This document shows positions 17,151 to 24,759 of a stretch of DNA of 64,000 nucleotides, in pieces; the first letter of the stretch is position 1; the number at the start of each line of letters is the position of its first letter. The stretch comes from Streptomyces marispadix (lineage in GTDB: Bacteria; Actinomycetota; Actinomycetes; Streptomycetales; Streptomycetaceae): positions 2,232,001 through 2,296,000 of the forward strand of contig NZ_JAKWJU010000002.1 in assembly GCF_022524345.1 (NCBI RefSeq), read 5' to 3'. Below the pieces are notes generated by a model, which saw nothing but the letters and a program-made list of their open reading frames with translations, did no database searches and was not told the DNA's origin. A program made the position numbers and the translations under genes.

Positions 17151-18185
17151 TCAGTGCGTCGCGGGCACCGGCTCCCTGCGGGACGCGATCACCTTGCGCG
17201 CCAGTTTCCGCGGGCTCGTCAGAAAGCCCCAGCCCCACGACATGTGCATCGTCGCCAGCGCCACCGGTATCCACGCACGGCTCTTCACCGGCAGCCCCTT
17301 GCCCGCGGGCAGCGACCCGAGGAGTACGGCCGCCAGATAACCGCCCGGCACGACGAACCCCAGGGGGAACCCGGCCAGGCCGAGGCCCGTCCCCAGCGCG
17401 ATCGCGCACACCGCGGCAGGCGGCGCGAGATAGCGCAGATTGATCGACCCGGGGTGGTAGCGCGCGACGACATGGCGCCAACGCCCGTAGTTCCGGTACT
17501 GCTTGGCCAGCGCGCGGACGCTCGGCCGGGGCCGGTACTCGACCTTCAGCTCGGGCGAGAACCAGATCCTGCCGCCGGACTCACGGATGCGGAAGTTCAG
17601 CTCCCAGTCCTGTGCGCGGATGAACTCCTCGTTGTAGCCGCCCTGTTGCTCCAGCACGTCACGCCGGAACACCCCGAGGTAGACGGTCTCCGCCTCGCCT
17701 GCCTGCCCGCCCGTGTGGAACGCGGCGTTGCCGACGCCGATCCTGGAGGTCATCGCGGCGGCGACGGCACGCTCCCAGTCGTTCTCGCCCTCGGCGTGCA
17801 TGATTCCGCCGACGTTCGCGGCGCCGGTCTCCGACAGCAGCCGTACCGCCGTGGCGATGTACCCGGGCGAGAGCATGCCGTGCCCGTCCACGCGCACGAC
17901 GACCGGATGCCGGGAGGCCTTGATGGCGGCGTTCAGCGCGGCGGGCGTGCGGCCGCTCGGGTTGGGGACCGTGTGCACGCGGGGATCCTCGGCGGCCAAC
18001 TCCGCGGCGATCTCGTCCGTACGGTCCTCGGAGGGCCCGAGTGCGATGACGACCTCCAGCTCACCGTCGTATTCCTGCTGGAGGATGTGCGTTACGGAGC
18101 TGCGCAGATGCCGTTCCTCATTGAGGACCGGCATGATCACCGAAACCGCCGGCAGCTCCGCGCCCGGGGAAGTCCAATCAGTCAC
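17151..18185 (-). CDS. GT2-family glycosyltransferase with C-terminal membrane segments
   Basis: The 344-residue protein begins AVSVIMPVLNEERHLRSSV, the first strand of GT-A glycosyltransferases, with VVRVDGHG as the DxD-like metal motif and AQDWELNFRIRESG as the acceptor-site signature (ED-type general base region). About residues 250-330 form two or three hydrophobic segments, so the enzyme is tethered to the membrane and would act on a lipid-linked acceptor. It sits among LCP genes, which attach glycopolymers, so a role in building such a polymer is likely; sugar and acceptor are unknown. It is divergent from LCP protein 4 and converges on LCP protein 3. Confidence 0.88.
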   Translation of the reverse strand: MTDWTSPGAELPAVSVIMPVLNEERHLRSSVTHILQQEYDGELEVVIALGPSEDRTDEIAAELAAEDPRVHTVPNPSGRTPAALNAAIKASRHPVVVRVDGHGMLSPGYIATAVRLLSETGAANVGGIMHAEGENDWERAVAAAMTSRIGVGNAAFHTGGQAGEAETVYLGVFRRDVLEQQGGYNEEFIRAQDWELNFRIRESGGRIWFSPELKVEYRPRPSVRALAKQYRNYGRWRHVVARYHPGSINLRYLAPPAAVCAIALGTGLGLAGFPLGFVVPGGYLAAVLLGSLPAGKGLPVKSRAWIPVALATMHMSWGWGFLTSPRKLARKVIASRREPVPATH

Positions 18186-18292
18186 GTGTTCACGTTACCG
18201 CGACCGGCGAAGGCCCCCGCACGCCAGCCGGGTGCCCTCGTCGTCGCGCGACGGCGTGTGGTCAAGTGCCGCAGATCGTATCGCCCTACGTT

Positions 18293-19801
18293 ATGGCAAT
18301 GCGCGCGGAAGCACACAGAAACGGCCGTAAGCCTCGTTGGGGACTGCGCCTGGCAACGGCTCTCTCCGTGCTGGTGCTGGGGGCGAGCGGCGTCGGGCAC
18401 GTCATGGTGAGCGGGCTCAACGCCGATGTGAACAGGGTCGATCCGTTCCAGGGCCTGACCGACCGGCCGCGGGACACCGGAGGCGTCAACTTCCTTGTCG
18501 TAGGCACCGACCGGCGCGACAAGCTCTCCGACGAGGAACGCCAGAGATACCGGCTCGGCGGCTCGGCCTGCGACTGCACGGACACCCTGATGCTGGTGCA
18601 TCTCTCCGCCGGGCACGACCGCGCCAGCATCGTCAGCCTCCCCCGCGACTCGTACACGAAGCTTCCCGCACACACCGATCCGGGCAGCGGCAAACGGCAC
18701 CCGGCCGAGCCCGCCAAGCTCAACTCGGCCTACGCGCACGGCGGTGCGCCCCTGACCGTGCGCACCGTCGAGGCCATGAGCGGCATCCACGTCGACCACT
18801 ATCTGGAGGTCGACTTCACGAGCTTCATGCGCACCGTCGACGTGCTTGGCGGAGTGCCCGTCTGCACGGAGAACTCGCTCCACGACACCTACTCCGGTCT
18901 CGATCTGCCCGCGGGCACCACGAAGCTCGACGGCGGCCGCGCGCTTCAGTATGTGAGGGCACGGCACCTCGGCGACGGGTCCGACCTGAGCAGGATGGAG
19001 CGCCAGCAGCACTTCCTCGCGGCCGTCATCGAGAAGGCCACCGACAGCGGCGTGCTGATGAACCCCGTGAAGCTGCGGAAGGTCGCCTCCACCGTCCTCG
19101 ACTCCGTACGCGCCGACTCCGGGCTCGGGAGCGAGCAGATGCTCGAACTCGGGCGTGCGCTGCGGCGCTTCGACTCGAACTCCTCCGAGTTCGTATCCGT
19201 GCCCGTCGCCGACGCCGACCACCGGGTGCCGGAGCTGGGTTCCACGGTGAGGTGGGACATGCGCAAGGCCCGCAAGCTCTTCGGCGCGCTGCGCGACGAC
19301 AAGCCGCTGACGAAGCAGAAGCACCGGGACACCGAACGTGCGGAGGGCTCCGGGGGCGGCGAGGCGGCGGGCGGCACTCCCGCAGCCGTCGTCGGCATCC
19401 CGCCGAGCGCGGTCCAGGTGCAGGTGGACAACGGCACGCACCGCGAAGGGCTCGCCCGCCGGGTCGAGAGAAAGCTGCGCGGCACCGGCTTCGCCACGAC
19501 CGGCTCCCCCGGTACCGCGGAGCGCAACGACGTCTCCCGCACGCAGATCGCCTACGACCCGCGCTGGACGCGCTCGGCGCGGGCGCTCGGCGAGGCGCTG
19601 CCCGGCTCCGAACTGGTGGAGGAGCCGGGCAGGGGCCCCGTGATGCGGGTCACGGTGGGCCGTGAGAGCCACAGCGTGCGGAAAGTGCGCGTCGGTTCGC
19701 ACTCGGGGGGTGCGCCGTCCGACGGGTCCGGGTCGTCCTCGGACGGCGGCTCGTCCGGGCATGGAGCGGTCAAGGGCGGCGAGCAGGCGTCCTGCGCCTG
19801 A
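18293..19801 (+). CDS. LCP family (LytR-CpsA-Psr) protein 4 with LytR_C domain
   Basis: About 502 residues: a short basic N-terminus, a membrane span near 18-38, an LCP domain at about 60-330 (FLVVGTDRRDKLS, SLPRDSYTKLP, LNSAYAHGGAPL, VRARHLGDGSDLSRMERQQ) and a LytR_C domain at about 370-470 (VQVQVDNGTHREGLARRV). The first LCP motif reads GTDRRD, not GSDSR. It ends QASCA. ATG 18293 and ATG 18299 are both possible; neither has a ribosome site. TACGTT lies just upstream at 18287, so a leaderless mRNA starting at 18299 is conceivable. It is divergent from the GT2 gene. Confidence 0.92.
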   Translation: MAMRAEAHRNGRKPRWGLRLATALSVLVLGASGVGHVMVSGLNADVNRVDPFQGLTDRPRDTGGVNFLVVGTDRRDKLSDEERQRYRLGGSACDCTDTLMLVHLSAGHDRASIVSLPRDSYTKLPAHTDPGSGKRHPAEPAKLNSAYAHGGAPLTVRTVEAMSGIHVDHYLEVDFTSFMRTVDVLGGVPVCTENSLHDTYSGLDLPAGTTKLDGGRALQYVRARHLGDGSDLSRMERQQHFLAAVIEKATDSGVLMNPVKLRKVASTVLDSVRADSGLGSEQMLELGRALRRFDSNSSEFVSVPVADADHRVPELGSTVRWDMRKARKLFGALRDDKPLTKQKHRDTERAEGSGGGEAAGGTPAAVVGIPPSAVQVQVDNGTHREGLARRVERKLRGTGFATTGSPGTAERNDVSRTQIAYDPRWTRSARALGEALPGSELVEEPGRGPVMRVTVGRESHSVRKVRVGSHSGGAPSDGSGSSSDGGSSGHGAVKGGEQASCA

Positions 19802-19921
19802 CGGCCGGCAGACGCCCACCCGCCGGTTCGGTCCCGGTCCCGGTCAGGTCCTGTCCGTTCAGGTCCGTTCGAAGCCCGGCCGTTCAGGTCCCGGCCCGTT
19901 CAGTTCAGGTCCAGGAGGAGG

Positions 19922-20497
19922 TCAGACGCCCGGCTCCCCCGGCCCCTGCTGCTCGCGGCGCCTGCGGGCACGCAGTTCCCTGATGGCACGCCGGCTGGCC
20001 AGCCGGTGCGTGCGGCGGATACCGGCCTCCTGGTGGCGCCGCTCGTCCTCCTCCGTCTCGGGCAGTACGGCCGGTACGGGACGGGGCCTGCCGGCGGAGT
20101 CCACGGCGGCGAAGACCAGATAGGCGGAACCGACATGGGTCGCGGGCACCGCCTCGTTCCAGCGCTCCGCCAGCACCCGCACCCCGACCTCCATCGAGGA
20201 GCGGCCCGTCCAGTTGACCTGTGCCTTGACGTGGACGAGGTCTCCGACGCGTACGGGCTCCAGGAAGACCATCTCGTCCATCGAGGCCGTCACGGCGGGC
20301 CCGCCGGAGTGCCGTCCCGCGACCGCGCCCGCGGCGTCGTCGACGAGTTTCATGATCACGCCGCCGTGCACGGTGCCGAGCAGATTGGTCTCGTTGCGCG
20401 ACATGATGTGCGAGAGCGTGGTCCGGGAGGCGGCGGTGGGCTTGCCCGGGACGCCCTCCTTCCCGGCTTCCTCACCGGCGGGAACCTGGTCGGCCAT
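19922..20497 (-). CDS. Acyl-CoA thioesterase (hotdog fold)
   Basis: The 191-residue protein contains HIMSRNETNLLGTVHGGVIMKLVDDAAG, the hotdog signature of YciA/BACH-type acyl-CoA thioesterases, in which the Asn/Asp and the HGG turn bind the thioester. VTASMDEMVFLEPVRVGDLVHVKAQVNWTGR forms the following strands. It would hydrolyse acyl-CoA to free acid and CoA in the cytoplasm. The last 40 residues are Arg-rich and not part of the domain. It converges on LCP protein 4; the 120 bp between them carry several near-copies of CCGTTCAGGTCC. Its start lies 159 bp from the divergent LCP protein 5 gene. Confidence 0.9.
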   Translation of the reverse strand: MADQVPAGEEAGKEGVPGKPTAASRTTLSHIMSRNETNLLGTVHGGVIMKLVDDAAGAVAGRHSGGPAVTASMDEMVFLEPVRVGDLVHVKAQVNWTGRSSMEVGVRVLAERWNEAVPATHVGSAYLVFAAVDSAGRPRPVPAVLPETEEDERRHQEAGIRRTHRLASRRAIRELRARRRREQQGPGEPGV

Positions 20498-20656
20498 GAC
20501 CCCAGCCTAGAGCGTGAACCGGCTGTGACCGGCCCGTGGCCGTACCGGGGCCGAACAGGGGGCGAACAGTGCCTTTGCATCAGAACGGCTACAGCATCTG
20601 TCCGATCTCGCCCCCGGGCTGTGTTCCTCCGGGCGGGTCAAGGCAGACTGCCCCCC

Positions 20657-21871
20657 ATGACTGACTGGCCCGGTGGATACAACGACTCACACGACAGGTA
20701 CGGCAGCCCGCGAGCCCACAGAGGCGTGCCGCCGCAGTCGAGGGGCGGCTATGACCCGGGCTACGGCGGGCAGCCCGGGTACTACGACGACCCGGGCGCC
20801 GGTTACGACTCCGGATACAGCACCGGGCAGGTCTACGGCGGCGGCAACCGCGGCTACGACGACTACGAGCCGTACGACGAGCCGCGGAGGCGGCGCGGAC
20901 CCCGTGCGAAGACGGTGATCATATCCCTCGTGGTCGTCCTGCTGGCCTGGGCGGTCGGTACCTACTTCTGGGCCGACTCCAAGCTGCGCCGCGAGGTAGA
21001 CCTCAGCATCGTCGAGGACCGTCCGGAGACGGGCGAGGGCACCAACTACCTGATCGTCGGCTCCGACAGCCGCGAGGGCCTGTCCGCGCAGGAGAAGCAG
21101 GAGCTGCACACGGGCTCGGCGGCGGGCAAGCGGACCGACTCGATGATGATCCTGCACGTCGGCAGCGGCGGCCCGACGCTGATCTCGCTGCCGCGTGACT
21201 CGTGGGTCACGATCCCGCCGTTCACCGGGTCGAAGTCCGGCAAGCACTACGACAACACCCAGCAGACCAAGCTGAACGCCGCGTACTCGCAGGACGGTGC
21301 GCCGCTTCTCGTCCGTACGGTCGAGCACAACACCGGGCTGAAGATCGACCACTACGCGGAGATCGGCTTCGGCGGCTTCGCGCAGATCGTGGACGCGGTC
21401 GGCGGCGTCGAGATGAACATCCCGCAGGACATCAAGGACAAGAACTCCGGGGCGGACTTCAAGAAGGGCAAGCAGGTCCTCGACGGCAAGCAGGCCCTGT
21501 CCTTCGTGCGCAACCGGCACGCGGGCACCGGCGACAGCGACCTGGGACGTACGAAGAACCAGCAGAAGTTCCTCGCGGCGCTGGCCAACCAGACGGCGAC
21601 GCCCGGGACGGTCCTCAACCCCTTCAGGCTGTACCCGACCATGGGTGCGGGCCTCGACACCCTCGTCGTCGACAAGGACATGAGCCTGTGGAACCTGGGC
21701 TCGATGTTCTTCGCGATGAAGGACGTCAACAGCGGCGAGGGCAAGCGGATGAACATGCCCATCTCCGGGCCCGCACCGGCCGGTTCGCTTCAGTGGGACA
21801 AGGCCAAGGTGCAGAAGCTCACGCAGCAGCTCAAGAACGACGAGACGGTCACGGTCACCTCCGACCGCTGA
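20657..21871 (+). CDS. LCP family (LytR-CpsA-Psr) protein 5, no LytR_C domain
   Basis: This 404-residue protein has a cytoplasmic N-terminus rich in Tyr, Gly and Asp (YGGQPGYYDDPGAGYDSGYS), then a basic patch RRRRGPRAK, one membrane span at about 86-104 and an LCP domain at about 125-370 (LIVGSDSREGLS, SLPRDSWVTIPPF, KLNAAYSQDGAPLL, SFVRNRHAGTGDSDLGRTKNQQ). It ends soon after the domain and lacks the C-terminal Cys seen in the other four. The ATG at 20657 was chosen because the long upstream extension overlaps the thioesterase gene on the other strand. Tyr/Gly-rich tails of this kind are common in Streptomyces surface-assembly proteins. Confidence 0.94.
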   Translation: MTDWPGGYNDSHDRYGSPRAHRGVPPQSRGGYDPGYGGQPGYYDDPGAGYDSGYSTGQVYGGGNRGYDDYEPYDEPRRRRGPRAKTVIISLVVVLLAWAVGTYFWADSKLRREVDLSIVEDRPETGEGTNYLIVGSDSREGLSAQEKQELHTGSAAGKRTDSMMILHVGSGGPTLISLPRDSWVTIPPFTGSKSGKHYDNTQQTKLNAAYSQDGAPLLVRTVEHNTGLKIDHYAEIGFGGFAQIVDAVGGVEMNIPQDIKDKNSGADFKKGKQVLDGKQALSFVRNRHAGTGDSDLGRTKNQQKFLAALANQTATPGTVLNPFRLYPTMGAGLDTLVVDKDMSLWNLGSMFFAMKDVNSGEGKRMNMPISGPAPAGSLQWDKAKVQKLTQQLKNDETVTVTSDR

Positions 21872-21962
21872 GGCGGCGGCGGCCAGGCGTCACGCCGACC
21901 GCCGCTCCTCATGAGCGCCGCCCCCGCACGGGCGCCGCCGGCCGCAGCCGGCCGGGCCGCCC

Positions 21963-22340
21963 TCAGTCACAGGCGCACAGACAGAACGGGTGCCCGGCAG
22001 GGTCCAGATAGACGCGGAAGCCCCGCTTGCCTCCGTCGTCGCCCTGGACCAGCCGGGCACCCAGTTCGATCACCTCTTTCTCCGCCGCGTCCAGGCGCTC
22101 CCTCGGCACGTCCAGATCCAGGTGCAGCTGCTGGGCGTGCTCCAGGCTCGGCCACTGCGGCGGAATGAATCCGGGCGACTCCTGGAAGGAGAGCCGCTGC
22201 CCGTCGGGGCCGGCGACGTCCACCCACTCCTTCGTGCCGCCCGGCTCCACGGTCCAGTCGAGGACGCCCGCGTAGAACTCGGCGAGGCGGCGTGTGTCGG
22301 GACAGTCGAGAACGACGGTGTTCATGCTGGCGATGGCCAT
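21963..22340 (-). CDS. VOC (glyoxalase/bleomycin-resistance) family protein
   Basis: The 125-residue protein shows the VOC fold: MNTVVLDCPDTRRLAEFYAGVLDW at the start and GFRVYLDPAGHPFCLC at the end, with HAQQLHLDLDVP between, which may give a metal-binding His. Such proteins include isomerases, dioxygenases and drug-binding proteins; the substrate cannot be told. AGGGG stands before the ATG. It is divergent from a CGNR-type regulator, with four GGTAAC half-sites between them, so the regulator probably controls both. Confidence 0.85.
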   Translation of the reverse strand: MAIASMNTVVLDCPDTRRLAEFYAGVLDWTVEPGGTKEWVDVAGPDGQRLSFQESPGFIPPQWPSLEHAQQLHLDLDVPRERLDAAEKEVIELGARLVQGDDGGKRGFRVYLDPAGHPFCLCACD

Positions 22341-22341
22341 T

Positions 22342-22407
22342 GTTACCCCTTGATGTCGTCAACCGGTAACGCTCTCAGTTACCAGATGATGGCCGTTCAT
22401 CGGTAAC
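22342..22407. promoter_or_regulatory. Four GGTAAC half-sites in a divergent promoter region
   Basis: GTTACC (22342-22347), GGTAAC (22365-22370), GTTACC (22378-22383) and GGTAAC (22402-22407) alternate in orientation with gaps of 17, 7 and 18 nt. The last overlaps TAACGT (22404-22409), a fair -10 box that would put the start of transcription at the GTG of the regulator gene. Likely the regulator's own operator. Confidence 0.65.
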
Positions 22408-22416
22408 GTTGCAAGA

Positions 22417-22971
22417 GTGACGGACCGATCGCCCCCGGAAGCACTCGTACTGGTGCGGGAGCTCACGAACACGCTCGACGTCGAGACGGGCGAGGACGCA
22501 CTCGCCGCGCCGGGCGGCGTCGCCCGCTTCGCACGGCGTCACGGCGTCGAGGGCCTCGGCGGCGGGGAGCACAAGGCGGCCGAGGAACTCGACGGGATGC
22601 GCGAGTTGCGGGAGGCGCTGCGCGCGGCGTGCCTGGCGCACACGGGCACGGACATGGAGCCGGCCGCATCCGAGGCGCTGCGGCGACTGCTGGCGGAGGC
22701 GCCGCTCACGGTGGACGTGGACGCGGCGGGCCGTGCGGAGCTGCGTCCCGCGAAGGGGCTCTCCGGGCTTCCGCTGCTGACCGCCCGTATCGCGGTCGGC
22801 ATCGCGACGGCGGAGGCGGACGGCACCTGGCAGCGTCTCAAGGCGTGCGAGGCGTGCGACTGCCTGTGGGTCTTCTACGACCGCAGCCCGGCGGGCCGGG
22901 GGCGGTGGTGCTCGATGGCGGTGTGCGGGAGCAGGGCGAAGATGCGGACGTACCGGGCGAAGCGTCGCTAG
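22417..22971 (+). CDS. CGNR zinc-finger transcriptional regulator (ABATE domain)
   Basis: The 184-residue protein has an N-terminal ABATE-type ligand domain (LVRELTNTLDVETGEDAL, MRELREALRAACLA) and a C-terminal treble-clef finger: CEACDCLWVFYDRSPAGRGR, then WCSMAVCGSRAKMRTYRAKR. The two CxxC pairs bind zinc; the family CGNR reads CGSR here. Members act as transcription factors. The GTG start has no ribosome site, and a TAACGT box 8 nt upstream suggests a leaderless transcript. The divergent VOC gene and the shared GGTAAC sites point to local control. Confidence 0.9.
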   Translation: MTDRSPPEALVLVRELTNTLDVETGEDALAAPGGVARFARRHGVEGLGGGEHKAAEELDGMRELREALRAACLAHTGTDMEPAASEALRRLLAEAPLTVDVDAAGRAELRPAKGLSGLPLLTARIAVGIATAEADGTWQRLKACEACDCLWVFYDRSPAGRGRWCSMAVCGSRAKMRTYRAKRR

Positions 22972-23202
22972 TCGGCGTTAGTCGGTGCTGGCCGGCGGTA
23001 TCCGGCGCTGAACCGAAGTCGAGCCGGAGCCGAACCGGAGCCGGACCGGGCCAGGCGTCAAGTCGCTTCGCCTTTACGGCAGTTGGGGCGCCGCCGAAGC
23101 GGTTCGCCGGGGACGGCGGCAAGGGCGTGGGCGCCCGGCACCCGGCGCAGCACGCCCCGGACACGTCGCCCTACGCCGTCGGGCGCTAAAAAGCCTCGGG
23201 CG

Positions 23203-24555
23203 CTATGCCGTCGGGCGGCCCAGGGCGCGGAACGTCCAGTTCTCCTTGCGCCAGAGCGCCGGGTCCAGCGTGTTGCGGCCGTCCAGTACGCGGCGGACCG
23301 CCACGACCTCGCCCAGCGCCGCCGGGTCGAGCTGCTGGAATTCGCGCCACTCCGTCAGATGCAGCACCGCGTCCGCGCCCCGTACGGCTTCCAGCGCGCT
23401 CGGCGCGTACCGCAGGGTGGGGAAGACCGCGCGGGCGTTCTCCATGCCCTTCGGGTCGTAGACGGTCACCTGGGCGCCCTGTAGGTGCAGTTGACCGGCG
23501 ACGTTCAGCGCGGGCGAGTCCCGTACGTCGTCGGAGTCGGGCTTGAAGGTGGCCCCGAGGACGCCGATGCGGGTGCCCAGGAGAGTCCCGCCGACGGCCT
23601 CACGGGCCAGTTCGACCATCTGCGCCCGGCGCCGCATGTTGATGGAGTCGACCTCGCGCAGGAACGTCAGCGCCTGGGACGCGCCCAACTCGCCCGCGCG
23701 GGCCATGAATGCGCGGATGTCCTTCGGCAGGCAGCCGCCGCCGAAGCCGATCCCGGCGCGCAGGAACTTCTTCCCGATGCGGTCGTCGTACCCGATGGCC
23801 TCGGCGAGCTTGACCACGTCGCCGTCGGCCGCCTCGCAGACCTCGGCCATGGCGTTGATGAAGGAGATCTTCGTGGCGAGGAAGGAGTTGGCGGAGGTCT
23901 TCACCAGCTCCGCGGTCGGGAAGTCGGTGACGACGAAGGGCGAGCCCTCCGCGAGCGGCGTCGCATAGACCTCGCGCAGCAACCGCTCGGCCTTCTCGCT
24001 CCGTACGCCTACGACGATGCGGTCCGGGTGGAGGGTGTCCTCGACGGCGAAGCCCTCGCGCAGGAACTCCGGGTTCCAGGCCAGTTCGGCGTCCTCGCCC
24101 ACGGGGGCCAGCTCGGCCAGCGCGGTCGCGAGCCGCTCGGCGCTGCCCACCGGCACCGTCGACTTGCCCACGACCAGGGCGGGGCGGTGCAGATGGCGCG
24201 CGAGCGATTCGAAGGCGCTGTCGACGTAGCTCATGTCGCAGCCGTACTCGCCGTGCTTCTGCGGGGTGTTGACGCAGATGAAGTGGACGTCGCCGAACTC
24301 GCCCACCTCCTCGTAGGACGTGGTGAAGCGCAGCCGCCCGCTGGAGTCCGGGAACCCCGCGACGTGCCTGCGCAGCAGCTCCTCCAGCCCCGGCTCGTAC
24401 ATCGGGGTCTCGCCGCGTTCCAGCATCGCGATCTTCTCGGGCGAGATGTCCAGCCCCAGGACCTCGAAGCCGAGTTCGGCCATGGCGGCGGCATGCGTGG
24501 CGCCGAGATAGCCGGTACCGATCACTGTGATCTTGAGCGGAGCCCTGTTGGCCAT
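23203..24555 (-). CDS. UDP-glucose 6-dehydrogenase
   Basis: UDP-glucose dehydrogenase oxidises UDP-glucose twice with NAD to UDP-glucuronate. The 450-residue protein has the Rossmann motif ITVIGTGYLGATHAAAMAELG at the start, CVNTPQ and STVPVGS in the N-domain, NPEFLREG, KTSANSFLATKISFINAMAE in the central helix, and GIGFGGGCLPKD with the catalytic Cys near residue 270. The C-domain has LGATFKPDSDDVRDSPAL. ATG 24555 was chosen because AGGAGC precedes it. The product could feed the envelope glycosyltransferases nearby. A GDP-mannose dehydrogenase is less likely given the motifs. Confidence 0.93.
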   Translation of the reverse strand: MANRAPLKITVIGTGYLGATHAAAMAELGFEVLGLDISPEKIAMLERGETPMYEPGLEELLRRHVAGFPDSSGRLRFTTSYEEVGEFGDVHFICVNTPQKHGEYGCDMSYVDSAFESLARHLHRPALVVGKSTVPVGSAERLATALAELAPVGEDAELAWNPEFLREGFAVEDTLHPDRIVVGVRSEKAERLLREVYATPLAEGSPFVVTDFPTAELVKTSANSFLATKISFINAMAEVCEAADGDVVKLAEAIGYDDRIGKKFLRAGIGFGGGCLPKDIRAFMARAGELGASQALTFLREVDSINMRRRAQMVELAREAVGGTLLGTRIGVLGATFKPDSDDVRDSPALNVAGQLHLQGAQVTVYDPKGMENARAVFPTLRYAPSALEAVRGADAVLHLTEWREFQQLDPAALGEVVAVRRVLDGRNTLDPALWRKENWTFRALGRPTA

Positions 24556-24680
24556 GGTTGGGTTGCTCCTGTAGGACGACTTCGACGACGGTCCGCACGC
24601 TCCGGTAAAACGCTGCCCGCGCAGCATATCGGGGGCCGCCTGTCGCGAAACTCACGTATCCCGGGCCGGGCAGCGGGCCC

Positions 24681-24704
24681 TAGAATCGGGTTACTTAACG
24701 GTAA
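24681..24704 (+). promoter_or_regulatory. Candidate promoter and operator of the acyl-CoA dehydrogenase gene
   Basis: TAGAAT (24681-24686) is a good -10 box with no clear -35. TTAC-N6-GTAA (24691-24704) sits at the predicted transcription start and could be a repressor site. This rests on pattern only. Confidence 0.35.
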
Positions 24705-24759
24705 TTAGCAATGCCCTTCGCCGTATCCGGACAGCACCGCTGATGAGGAGTGAGAAACC

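Noticed and set aside
18260..18301. Promoter for LCP protein 4 with TACGTT and a leaderless start
   Set aside because: No acceptable -35 hexamer was found at the right distance, so it is mentioned only as a possibility in the gene entry.
19840..19915. CCGTTCAGGTCC near-repeats read as a CRISPR or operator array
   Set aside because: Copies are short, irregular and overlapping with no spacers; simple low-complexity sequence between convergent genes.
20006..20656. Extension of LCP protein 5 upstream over the thioesterase gene
   Set aside because: The extra residues are antisense to the thioesterase. ATG 20657 gives a typical LCP layout.
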